Of a stretch of DNA of 64,000 bases, positions 17,307-25,533 are shown in pieces; the first letter of the stretch is position 1, and each line of letters begins with the position of its first letter. This DNA comes from Anaerococcus obesiensis ph10 (lineage in GTDB: Bacteria > Bacillota > Clostridia > Tissierellales > Peptoniphilaceae): the NCBI RefSeq assembly GCF_000311745.1, contig NZ_HE978531.1, forward strand, positions 764,014-828,013, given 5' to 3'. Under the pieces are notes generated by a model. The model made no database searches. It was not told the DNA's origin and worked only from the letters and a program-made list of their open reading frames with translations. The position numbers and the translations under genes are program-made.

Positions 17307-17780
17307 CTATTTTATTTCTTTAATAGTATAGTAGCATTTTCCATTTGGTGTAACAACTTCTACTTTATCGCCTTTTTTCTTTCCAAGTAAAGCTTCTCCG
17401 ACAGGAGATTCATTTGAAATAAATCCTTCAAGTGGATTTGATTCAGCTGTTCCTACTATTTTATATTCCAAATCTTCATCAAATTCTTCATCGTGAATTA
17501 AAACTTTACTTCCTACGCTAACTTCATCTTTATTTGTAGAATCTTCAAAAGTTTTGGCATGTCTAATCATATCTTCAACTTTTGCAATTCTTGATTCGAC
17601 TTCGCCTTGTTCGTTTTTAGCTTCATCGTAATCAGCATTTTCTGAAAGATCTCCAAAAGATCTTGCTTCTTTAATTTTTTCTGCTATTTCTGGTCTTCTT
17701 TTTGTTTTTAAATATTCTAGTTCGTCTTGTAATTTTTGTAGGTATTCTTTTGATAGAATTACTTCTTTTTGTTCTGTCAT
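17307..17780 (-). CDS. greA: Transcript cleavage factor GreA
   Basis: 157 residues, standard length. N-terminal coiled coil (1-75) with [25 protein letters not shown] region, which carries the acidic tip that reaches the polymerase active site, then the C-terminal FKBP-like domain ([18 protein letters not shown]). It rescues backtracked RNA polymerase. Eight bases upstream of lysS and four after dusB, so part of one operon. Confidence 0.96.
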   Translation of the reverse strand: MTEQKEVILSKEYLQKLQDELEYLKTKRRPEIAEKIKEARSFGDLSENADYDEAKNEQGEVESRIAKVEDMIRHAKTFEDSTNKDEVSVGSKVLIHDEEFDEDLEYKIVGTAESNPLEGFISNESPVGEALLGKKKGDKVEVVTPNGKCYYTIKEIK

Positions 17781-17784
17781 TTTA

Positions 17785-18750
17785 TCATCCTTTCAGTGTG
17801 GATTTATATTTTTCTAAGGCATCCATCACTTCTTCAATTGTATTTAATTTATTAACCAAATCACGGATTTTGCTTGAGTTTTTAAGTCCTTTTATATACC
17901 ATGATAGGTGTTTTCTCATTTGCGTTACTACTAATTTTTCTTTTTTATATTTTAATTCTAATTTGTATTGTTCTATAAGTTGGTCAATTATTTGTTTGGA
18001 AGATGGCTTTTCATAAAATCCCTTATTTATATAATCTTTTATTTCTTTAAATAAAAAAGGATTGCCCATTGCTCCCCTTGCAAGCATTACCCCATCAGCT
18101 TTTGTTTTATCAATTACTTTTACAAAATCTTCTACACAAAATATATCTCCATTTGCTATAACTGGAATTGAGAGATTTTCTTTTAATATTTTTATATGAT
18201 TCCAATCAGCCTTTCCTGAATACATCTGTTCTTTTGTTCTTGCGTGCAAAATCACATAATCTATTCCAGCATCTTGGGCAATTTTTCCTATTTCTAAATA
18301 ATTTAAATTTTTGCCATCAATTCCTAATCTAAATTTGATATTTATTTTTTTGTCAGTAGATTTTCTCAAAGTCTTACAAATATCTTCAACTAATTTTGGC
18401 TTTGCCATAAGGGCGCTTCCTTCGCCGTTTTTTGTGATTTTTGCTACAGGACAGCCCATATTAAAAGAAATTTCTTTTGACTTTTCAATTGGATTTATTT
18501 TATCTTTTACTACTTTTTCAATTATGTCAGGTTTTGAACCAAAAATTTGTATGTTACAATTTTTTTCGTTTTCTGAAATAAATAACAAATCGTCAGTTTT
18601 TTTATTGTCATAATAAAGAGCATTTACTGAAACCATTTCTGTAAAGGTTTTGTCTGCTCCGTATTTTTCTGCAATCAACCTAAAACCAACATCACTCACT
18701 CCAGCCAAGGGTGCCAACATTATTTGTTTATTTTTTAATTGTTCTCTCAT
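17785..18750 (-). CDS. dusB: tRNA-dihydrouridine synthase (DusB family)
   Basis: 321 residues. TIM-barrel FMN enzyme: LAPLAGVSDVGFRLIAEKYGA at the N-terminus, FNMGCPVAKITKNGEG with the catalytic Cys, ILHARTKEQMYSG, VIANGDIF, and GVMLARGAMGNPFLF for FMN phosphate binding. It reduces uridine to dihydrouridine in tRNA D-loops using NADPH. Its start lies 23 bases inside coaX, which suggests translational coupling. The coaX-dusB-lysS order is conserved in Bacilli and Clostridia. Confidence 0.94.
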   Translation of the reverse strand: MREQLKNKQIMLAPLAGVSDVGFRLIAEKYGADKTFTEMVSVNALYYDNKKTDDLLFISENEKNCNIQIFGSKPDIIEKVVKDKINPIEKSKEISFNMGCPVAKITKNGEGSALMAKPKLVEDICKTLRKSTDKKINIKFRLGIDGKNLNYLEIGKIAQDAGIDYVILHARTKEQMYSGKADWNHIKILKENLSIPVIANGDIFCVEDFVKVIDKTKADGVMLARGAMGNPFLFKEIKDYINKGFYEKPSSKQIIDQLIEQYKLELKYKKEKLVVTQMRKHLSWYIKGLKNSSKIRDLVNKLNTIEEVMDALEKYKSTLKG

Positions 18751-19519
18751 AAATCAATCTTAAACCTTCTAAGGTTAGGTCATTTTCTACGATTTCGATG
18801 TATCTGGACTCTGATGCCAATAATTCAGAATATCCTCCAGTTGAAACTATATTTATTTCTTCTTTTGTGATATTTTCTTTTTTAATAATTTCTTTTATCA
18901 ACTGTTCAATTATTCCATCAATCAAACCAATATATCCAAAAACCATTCCAGCATTTATTGATTCTGATGTATTTTTTGCAATGGCTGATGATGGATCATG
19001 CAATTCAATTCTTGGAAGTTGAGCTGTTCTATCTATTAATGCATCAAGACTTGTTTTGAGTCCTGGTGCAATAGATCCTCCCAAATATTGTCCATGTTTA
19101 TTTACAACATCGAAGGTTGATGCAGTTCCAAGATCAACTACTATAGTAGGTCCTCCATACATTTCGTAAGCTGCTACAGCATCTACTACCCTGTCAGCAC
19201 CAACTTCTCTTGGATTATCATATTTTATATCAATTCCAGTTTTTGTGCCTATTCCTACAATCATAGCTTCTCTTCCAAAAAATTTTCTATTTGCAGATTG
19301 CCATGAATATAAAACATCGGGTGCTACTGATGATATTATTGTATCTTCTATATTATCTTTATCAATTTTATGAATTGCCAAAAAATTATATAGAATTTGA
19401 ACTATTTCATCGCTTGTTACAATTTGATTTGTTGTAATTCTAAATTTTGTTTTTAATTTCTTTTTATTGTAAACGCCAATCACAGTGTTTGTATTGCCGA
19501 CATCTACTACAAGTAGCAT
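18728..19519 (-). CDS. coaX: Type III pantothenate kinase
   Basis: 263 residues. ASKHA-fold motifs: VVDVGNTNTVIGV (residues 3-15, phosphate 1), GADRVVDAVAAYE, VVDLGTASTFDVV (phosphate 2), GGSIAPGLKTSLDAL and VSTGGY. It phosphorylates pantothenate, the first step of CoA synthesis. It lies between the hpt region and dusB, where coaX sits in Bacillus after ftsH. Confidence 0.95.
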   Translation of the reverse strand: MLLVVDVGNTNTVIGVYNKKKLKTKFRITTNQIVTSDEIVQILYNFLAIHKIDKDNIEDTIISSVAPDVLYSWQSANRKFFGREAMIVGIGTKTGIDIKYDNPREVGADRVVDAVAAYEMYGGPTIVVDLGTASTFDVVNKHGQYLGGSIAPGLKTSLDALIDRTAQLPRIELHDPSSAIAKNTSESINAGMVFGYIGLIDGIIEQLIKEIIKKENITKEEINIVSTGGYSELLASESRYIEIVENDLTLEGLRLIYERTIKK

Positions 19520-19591
19520 ATATTCTCCTAAATTTTTATAATCTCAACATTAACTCTAATATGATACATCATCTTGTTTGATTTTTCAAGA

Positions 19592-20083
19592 TTATTTACC
19601 TAATTTATATTTTCTTATTAGGGTATTTATTTGTTCAATATCTTCAAATTTTACTTGAACTGATTCTTGATTATCTTGATGGTCTTTTCTAGTAATTACT
19701 ACCAAATTTCCACGTTCTTTATCAAATCCCCATTTTTTTAATTCTTTGTAAGTATAAAATGAATCGTTTAATAAGATTCCATTTTCTCCAATATAAATTT
19801 TTGTTTTTGTATTTAGGAAAAATACTAATCCCATAACTATCATTACAGATGCTGTCATAAGACCTGTTTGATTTTTCATTCTGATTCCTTGAAATAAATT
19901 TATAGCTCCTGTTACAATTAAAAGCCCAAACAAAATATATTCCATAGTTGATGATCTTTTTCCAAAACTTTTTACATCGCCTTGTAAATTTTTAACTGAT
20001 TTTTTGCTTTTAAATAATTTAAATCCAAGCCATGCTATAAGTCCTACATAAATTAATATAATAAATTTGTCAAATTGTTTCAT
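19592..20083 (-). CDS. Unrecognised membrane protein in the ftsH position
   Basis: 163 residues. One TM helix at about 6-24, then a basic stretch (FKSKKSVKNLQG), two TM helices at about 48-66 and 75-93, then a soluble C-terminal domain of about 65 residues that looks like a small beta-rich fold (IYIGENGILLNDSFYTYKELKKW, cf. DUF5673-type proteins). I do not recognise a function. It sits between hpt and coaX, exactly where Firmicutes usually carry ftsH. SD GGAGG precedes ATG 20083. Confidence 0.7.
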   Translation of the reverse strand: MKQFDKFIILIYVGLIAWLGFKLFKSKKSVKNLQGDVKSFGKRSSTMEYILFGLLIVTGAINLFQGIRMKNQTGLMTASVMIVMGLVFFLNTKTKIYIGENGILLNDSFYTYKELKKWGFDKERGNLVVITRKDHQDNQESVQVKFEDIEQINTLIRKYKLGK

Positions 20084-20114
20084 ATTACCTCCTATTTTTA
20101 TTTAAACTCAAAAA

Positions 20115-20147
20115 ATAAGGCTTTTTTCAAAAAATGAAATAAAGCCA
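20115..20147 (-). terminator. Hairpin upstream of hpt stop side (terminator of the membrane-protein gap)
   Basis: AAGGCTTTTTTC ... GAAATAAAGCC: minus strand GGCTTTATTTC-loop-GAAAAAAGCC followed by TTATTTTTT, after the hpt stop at 20184. Confidence 0.55.
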
Positions 20148-20183
20148 AATTTAATAAGATTTTAACATTTTTCTATCTTTATT

Positions 20184-20735
20184 TTACTCATAAACTTCTC
20201 TTTTTAAAACCCCAATAAAGGGTAGGTTTCTATACATTTGCATATAATCAAGTCCGTAGCCAACTACAAACTCATTTGGAATTTTAAAGCCAGACCAATC
20301 TGGTTTTATTTCTATTTCTCTTCTTTCTGGTTTATCAAGTAAGGTTATAATTTTTACAGAATTTGCTCCTCTTTTTATTAAAGACTCTTTCAAGGCATCT
20401 AATGTTCTTCCTGTATCAATTATATCTTCAACTAATAAAACTTCTTTTCCAGTAATATCTGTATCCAAATCTTTTATTATTTTTACATTTCCTGAAGATT
20501 GTGTGCCATTTTCGTAAGATGAAACATCCATAAATTCTAAAGTACAATCTAATTTAATATTTTTGGCAAGTTCAGCCATAAACATAATTGAACCTTTTAG
20601 AATTCCCACAAGTACAAGCTCGTTTTTGTCTAAATAATATTCGTTTATTTGACCTGCAAGCTGTTTTATTCTTTTATTTAAACTTTCTTCATCAATTAGT
20701 ACTTGGTCTATTACATCTTCTAAATCAATTTTCAT
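20184..20735 (-). CDS. hpt: Hypoxanthine phosphoribosyltransferase
   Basis: 183 residues. PRPP-binding loop LLVEDIIDTGRTLDAL, the ELVLVGILKGSIMFMAEL strand with the LKG dipeptide, FMDVSSYENG flexible loop, and C-terminal EFVVGYGLDY. Salvages hypoxanthine and guanine to IMP and GMP. Its ATG overlaps the tilS stop by 4 bases (ATGA), the conserved tilS-hpt coupling of Firmicutes. Confidence 0.96.
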   Translation of the reverse strand: MKIDLEDVIDQVLIDEESLNKRIKQLAGQINEYYLDKNELVLVGILKGSIMFMAELAKNIKLDCTLEFMDVSSYENGTQSSGNVKIIKDLDTDITGKEVLLVEDIIDTGRTLDALKESLIKRGANSVKIITLLDKPERREIEIKPDWSGFKIPNEFVVGYGLDYMQMYRNLPFIGVLKREVYE

Positions 20736-22120
20736 AACTCCTCCACACTTACCATTAAAATATTCGTATCGTCATATTTTACTTTAAAATCCTCACTTCT
20801 TCTTTTCCCAACAATCCATGCTAGCTTGTTGTTTATAAATAAAAGTGGAATTTTGTCCCTATCTTTTCTATCAATTTTTTCATCAATAAAGAAATCTTTG
20901 AGTTTTTTTCTTTTTCCATTTTTCATGGCGGTAAAATAATCGCCATTTACTCTATACCTGATTTTTATTGAAATATCATCTAAATTTTCCAAACTATAAA
21001 AAACTCTATTTTTTTTGCTAGAATTTTTATAAAAATCATAAGAAACAAGAGCTGTTTTAAATTTATAATTTCCAAAAATTTTCTTATCATTTGAATTCAT
21101 ATAGATTTCTTTTAAATTTTTTTCAATAGTTTTTCTTTTTATGTAAAAATCATAAGACCTATAATTTTTTTCAAAGATTAAATCATCTTTAATAATTTTT
21201 TTCCCATTTTCTAATGACCTTATTTTTATAAAATCGTCTATATTTGTTTTAGAAAAATCATTGATATTTCCATATAAAAATTCTATAGTCCTTCTTATAA
21301 GCCTTGCCTTCAACGCATCTGAAATATCTTCAAATTCATTTTTATCAAAAGAAATATGGTTTGTATCTTTTTTTATAAGAATTTTTTCTAGATTTTTGTC
21401 TTCAACTTTTCTTAAAATTTTATAATCACTTTTTGCAATTTCTGATAAGGAAACTAAAGAGTTTTTGAAATTCGGATTTATTTTTTCGATTTCTGGTATT
21501 ATTTCAAGTCTAATTTTATTTCTGGTATAATCAGTTTCCAAATTTGTATAGTCTATGTGATAGGAAATTTTATTTTCATCTAAAAATTCCAGAATTTCAC
21601 TTTTAGTAAAGTCCATCATTGGTCTAATTATATCTTTGTTCTTATAATCCATTGCCCTAAGTCCATCAAGACCTGATCCTCTTATTATTCTCATAAGAAC
21701 CGTTTCTGCCTGATCGTCTTTGTTGTGGGCAACTGCTATTTTTGCATTTTCGTATTTATTTTTTATTGACCTAAAAAAATTATACCTTAAGATTCTTCCA
21801 GCATTTTCCGCTGAAATTTTTTCTTTTTTTGCGTAATCATCCATAGACTTATGGTCTATAAATGTTTTAAATCCCAATTTCTCTCCAGTTTTTATAACTA
21901 ATTTTTCATCTTCATTTGCATCAAGCCTATGCAGATGATTTAGGTGGGCAAGAACTATATTTATTTTGTAGCAATCTTTTACTTCATTTAACAAATAAAT
22001 TAAAAATTGGCTATCAGGACCACCGCTTGCTCCAACAATTATGGTATCATTTTTTTCTATTAGATTATTTTTTTCTATTGTGGACTTAAACTTATTTATT
22101 ATTTTCGTCTTTGTACACAT
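20732..22120 (-). CDS. tilS: tRNA(Ile)-lysidine synthetase
   Basis: 462 residues. PP-loop VGASGGPDSQFL near residue 29, AHLNHLHRLDANEDE and AVAHNKDDQAETVLMRIIRGSGLDGL, all TilS hallmarks; a C-terminal TilS_C domain with FTAMKNGKRKKLKDFFIDEKI. It makes lysidine at C34 of tRNA-Ile(CAU). No ATG is available before the PP-loop: the likely start is GTG 22120, 29 bases inside divIC, with a poor SD, so expression probably depends on translational coupling. Confidence 0.95.
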   Translation of the reverse strand: MCTKTKIINKFKSTIEKNNLIEKNDTIIVGASGGPDSQFLIYLLNEVKDCYKINIVLAHLNHLHRLDANEDEKLVIKTGEKLGFKTFIDHKSMDDYAKKEKISAENAGRILRYNFFRSIKNKYENAKIAVAHNKDDQAETVLMRIIRGSGLDGLRAMDYKNKDIIRPMMDFTKSEILEFLDENKISYHIDYTNLETDYTRNKIRLEIIPEIEKINPNFKNSLVSLSEIAKSDYKILRKVEDKNLEKILIKKDTNHISFDKNEFEDISDALKARLIRRTIEFLYGNINDFSKTNIDDFIKIRSLENGKKIIKDDLIFEKNYRSYDFYIKRKTIEKNLKEIYMNSNDKKIFGNYKFKTALVSYDFYKNSSKKNRVFYSLENLDDISIKIRYRVNGDYFTAMKNGKRKKLKDFFIDEKIDRKDRDKIPLLFINNKLAWIVGKRRSEDFKVKYDDTNILMVSVEEL

Positions 22121-22409
22121 ATTCGTCTTTCTTAATCATACCTAATTTTTCTCTAGCTATTTTTTCCTTGTACTCATCTGTATTTCTATTTTCATAGTCT
22201 TCTTTTATAGAGTCAATTTCTCCTCTTATGCTAGAAATTTTGCTGTTTGTTGTTTTAATATTAGCATTTAAATCCACAATTTGTGCATTTACTTTGCTAT
22301 TAAATGATTTTGACAAAATAAATACCAATACAAAAACAAGGATACTTCCCATCAAAAATCTTTTATTCTTTTTTGACCTATTTTTAAGGTATTTTTCACA
22401 TTTATTCAT
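22092..22409 (-). CDS. divIC: Septum formation initiator (DivIC/FtsB family)
   Basis: 105 residues: basic N-terminus (KNRSKKNKRF), a single TM at about 20-36, a coiled coil (NANIKTTNSKISSIRGEIDSI) and a short C-terminal KIAREKLGMIKKDEYVY that is the FtsB/DivIC signature. Bitopic divisome protein that joins FtsL and DivIB. Order rqcP-divIC-tilS matches other Firmicutes. Confidence 0.85.
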   Translation of the reverse strand: MNKCEKYLKNRSKKNKRFLMGSILVFVLVFILSKSFNSKVNAQIVDLNANIKTTNSKISSIRGEIDSIKEDYENRNTDEYKEKIAREKLGMIKKDEYVYKDENNK

Positions 22410-22647
22410 CTATAACCTCATACATTTCACTTGCGTCATTTTTTTTAGCACCATCAATCAAGTCAAGAACTTTTACTTTTAAATTACTTTTTCCAAAGCA
22501 AATTTCAACTATATCTCCACATTCTACATCACTTCCTGCCTTGGCAATATTCCCATTTATTTTTACTCTTTCATTTAGGCAAGCGTCTTTTGCAACCTGC
22601 CTTCTTTTAATTATTCTTGAATTTTTTAAAAATTTATCTATTCTCAT
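22402..22647 (-). CDS. rqcP: S4-domain RNA-binding protein RqcP (YabO/Hsp15-like)
   Basis: 81 residues, essentially one S4 domain: MRIDKFLKNSRIIKRRQVAKDAC at the start, then VKINGNIAKAGSDVECGDIVEI. In Bacillus RqcP works with RqcH in alanine tailing on stalled 50S subunits. Immediately upstream of divIC with an 8-base overlap, the usual yabO-divIC context, which favours RqcP over other S4 proteins. Confidence 0.88.
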   Translation of the reverse strand: MRIDKFLKNSRIIKRRQVAKDACLNERVKINGNIAKAGSDVECGDIVEICFGKSNLKVKVLDLIDGAKKNDASEMYEVIDE

Positions 22648-22748
22648 TAAATCACCTTAATTAATTATAACAAATAAAGACCCATTTAGTCCATAATAAA
22701 ACAATTTCATTTATTTTTTATTATGAGTATAATTGTAATGGTGATATT

Positions 22749-23792
22749 ATGAATAAAATTTTTCATATAGACTGCGACGCCTTTTACGCATCATGCGAAG
22801 AGCTTAGAAATCCAAATTTAAAAAATTTCCCAATGGCTGTCGGCGGTCTTTCAAATAAATCAATAATTACAACAGCAAATTATAAGGCAAGAGAGTATGG
22901 AATCCATTCTGCCATGCCAGTTTTTATTGCCAAACAACTTTGTCCAGATTTAATTATGGTAAAAGTTGACAGAAAATATTACAAGAAAAAATCAAAAGAA
23001 GTTTTTGATATTATAGAATCTTATTCACATACAATAGAACAGGTTTCAATTGATGAGGCATATATTTTTATAGACAATAATGAAGATAAAAAAATTTTAG
23101 CACAAAAAATTCAAAATCAAGTTTTAAAAGAAACGGGAATTGGAGTATCAATTGGAATTTCTTACAATAAATTTTTGGCAAAACTTGCAAGCGACTGGAA
23201 TAAACCGATGGGCATAAAAGAAATAAGCAAAGAAGAAGTGCCTGAAATTTTAAAAAATTTAGATATTAAAAAAGTTCACGGACTTGGAAATAAGTCTGTT
23301 CAAAAATTAAAAGATATTGGAGTTTATAAAATCAAAGATTTATTAAAACTTGACCAAGAATTTCTACAATCACTTTTTGGCAAGCAAGGAAGATATGTTT
23401 ATAAGGTTATAAGAGGCGAAGATAATAGAAAAGTTCAAACAAATACAAAAAGAAAATCAATAGGCAGAGAATTTACCTTTAGAAAAAATACCAAAGATTT
23501 AAAAATTTTATACGCTTATATAGACGAAATTTCCCAAAAAATCGAAGAAGATTTGAAAGCAAAAGATATAAAAGCCTACACTGTAAATTTAAAAATAAAA
23601 ACAGAATATTTTAAAACTCATACAAAATCCTACACCCTACTTTCTCCAATATCAAAAAAAGAAGATATTGCAGAAATTGCCAAGGACTTGTTAGATCAAA
23701 TTATTTCAAACGAAAATTTAAGGCTTATAGGAATTTCCCTATCAAATTTATCAAAAAAGAATCATACTCAATTAAGCTTATTCGATAAATAA
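22749..23792 (+). CDS. dinB: DNA polymerase IV (Y-family)
   Basis: 347 residues. Catalytic residues in HIDCDAFYASCEE (residues 6-18) and SIDEAYIF (about 99-106), helix-hairpin-helix KVHGLGNKSVQKLKDIG, little-finger domain GREFTFRKNTKD. It ends HTQLSLFDK, a clear sliding-clamp binding motif (QLSLF). Translesion synthesis. GGTGAT precedes ATG 22749. It is convergent with recA, sharing a terminator. Confidence 0.95.
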   Translation: MNKIFHIDCDAFYASCEELRNPNLKNFPMAVGGLSNKSIITTANYKAREYGIHSAMPVFIAKQLCPDLIMVKVDRKYYKKKSKEVFDIIESYSHTIEQVSIDEAYIFIDNNEDKKILAQKIQNQVLKETGIGVSIGISYNKFLAKLASDWNKPMGIKEISKEEVPEILKNLDIKKVHGLGNKSVQKLKDIGVYKIKDLLKLDQEFLQSLFGKQGRYVYKVIRGEDNRKVQTNTKRKSIGREFTFRKNTKDLKILYAYIDEISQKIEEDLKAKDIKAYTVNLKIKTEYFKTHTKSYTLLSPISKKEDIAEIAKDLLDQIISNENLRLIGISLSNLSKKNHTQLSLFDK

Positions 23793-23813
23793 TTTTTTAA
23801 GAATTTATAAATA

Positions 23814-23860
23814 AAAAATCGCAAGATAATAGAATTTTCTACTAGCTTGCGATTTTTTTT
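23814..23860. terminator. Bidirectional terminator between dinB and recA
   Basis: AAAAAATCGCAAG and CTTGCGATTTTTTT arms around a 20-nt loop; T-runs on both sides serve the two converging genes. Confidence 0.8.
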
Positions 23861-24928
23861 ATTCTTCTTCGTTTTCAAAATTTTCTTCAACATTTTCAGA
23901 TTCTTTTGAATCTTTTTTGTCAGAATTTATATTTTCTCTTAATTTTTCTTCAATTTCGTGGAGAATGTCTTCGTTTTCTTCAAGATATGTTTTTACATTT
24001 TCCCTACCTTGACCAAGTTTTTCTCCATTATAAGAATACCAGCTTCCTGCTTTTTCTACTATGTCTTCATCAACTGCAGAATCCAAAATTACTCCAGATT
24101 TTGAAATTCCTTGTCCATACATAATATCAAATTCTACAACTTTAAAAGGAGGAGCCACCTTATTTTTTACAACTTTTACCCTAGTTCTATTTCCTATATA
24201 ATCATCGCCTTGTTGGATTCCTTTTATTCTTCTAATATCAAGTCTTACTGATGAATAAAATTTAAGAGCCTTACCTCCAGTTGTTGTTTCAGGATTACCA
24301 AACATAACTCCAATTTTTTCTCTCAATTGATTTATAAAAATAACTGTGGTATTTGTTTTTGAAATAATTCCAGTCAATCTTCTCAAAGCTTGGCTCATAA
24401 GTCTTGCTTGAAGACCCATGTGGCTATCTCCCATTTGTCCTTCAATTTCTGCTTTTGGAACAAGAGCTGCAACTGAATCGACAACAATCAAATCAACCGC
24501 ACCAGATCTTACCAAAGATTCTGCAATGTCTAGCGCTTGTTCTCCTGTATCTGGTTGAGATAAAATTAATTCGTCAATATTTACTCCCAATTTTTTTGCA
24601 TATTCTGCATCCATAGCATGCTCAGCATCAATAAAGGCACAAGTATTTCCCAATTTTTGATCTTCAGCAATACAGTGAAGAGTAAGAGTTGTTTTACCAG
24701 AAGATTCTGGTCCAAAAATTTCTATAACTCTTCCTCTAGGAAGTCCACCAACTCCAAGAGCAATATCAAGATTTATTGCGCCAGTTGGAATTACAGTTAC
24801 ATCAACCTTTGGAGCTTCGCCCATTTTCATAATAGCACCCTTACCATATTTTTTTTCAATATTTTTAAAAGCTTGGCTTAGGGCTTTTTCTTTATCATTA
24901 TCTGTGTTTTTTCTTTTTCTTTAGCCAT
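23859..24928 (-). CDS. recA: Recombinase RecA, with an apparent -1 frameshift near the N-terminus
   Basis: The main frame gives 323 residues from an internal ATG at 24830: Walker [28 protein letters not shown] (L1/L2 region) and an acidic tail. A normal RecA start lies upstream: ATG 24928 with GGAAGG 7 bases before it, reading MAKEKEKT and then a stop. The frame reading [20 protein letters not shown] and on into [11 protein letters not shown] joins it if one base is added in the A6 tract (T6 at 24907-24912 on the plus strand). With that correction the protein is 356 residues, a normal length. The lost part is the N-terminal helix and strand needed for filament formation. Sequencing error, real mutation or slippage cannot be told apart here. 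Confidence 0.93.
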
Positions 24929-25001
24929 ATATTTTCCTTCCTATTTTATAAATTAAAAAATAAAACTTGTCTTCAAAAATCTAAAAAATTTTCTTTAAAA
25001 T

Positions 25002-25532
25002 TTATATATCGTCTAAATTTAAAACTTTTTTATTTTTAACTAAATAATCAATTCCTGAAAGCACTGTCAATACAACTGCTACATAAAATAAAACAAGACC
25101 TATTGAATTTAATGTAGGATTATTTAATAATAGCATTACAGTAGATACGCATTGGCTCATTGTTTTTGCTTTTCCGCCCTTGCTTGCTGCAATTGTTATA
25201 TTGTTACTTGCTGCAAGAGTTCTAAGTCCTGTAATAATTAGCTCTCTTGAAATTATTAAAATAACTGCCCAGCTTGGGATTATATTTGTTGCTGTCAATA
25301 AAACAAATCCTGCCATAGTCAAAATTTTATCTACTAATGGATCCATAAATTTCCCAAAAGTTGTAACCAAATTTCTACTTCTTGCAAGATGTCCATCAAG
25401 AGCATCTGTCAATGATGCAACTGCATATAAAATTGCAGCAACATTATACATTCTACCAAAAATTAAATATAATACCACAAATACTGGCACCAAAATCATT
25501 CTTACGGTTGTAACTTTATTTGCTATATTCAT
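25002..25532 (-). CDS. pgsA: CDP-diacylglycerol-glycerol-3-phosphate 3-phosphatidyltransferase
   Basis: 176 residues. The CDP-alcohol phosphotransferase signature DALDGHLARSRN...GKFMDPLVDK lies at about residues 43-68 (all Asp present). Five or six TM segments. It makes phosphatidylglycerol phosphate. Directly after ftsK with no gap and before recA, an order seen in many Firmicutes (ftsK ... pgsA-cinA-recA), here without cinA. Confidence 0.93.
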   Translation of the reverse strand: MNIANKVTTVRMILVPVFVVLYLIFGRMYNVAAILYAVASLTDALDGHLARSRNLVTTFGKFMDPLVDKILTMAGFVLLTATNIIPSWAVILIISRELIITGLRTLAASNNITIAASKGGKAKTMSQCVSTVMLLLNNPTLNSIGLVLFYVAVVLTVLSGIDYLVKNKKVLNLDDI

Positions 25533-25533
25533 A

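Noticed and set aside
23859-24830. RecA starting at the internal ATG 24830 as the real gene
   Set aside because: It would lack the N-terminal helix and strand, has no SD, and a perfect SD plus MAKEKEK start lies upstream at 24928.
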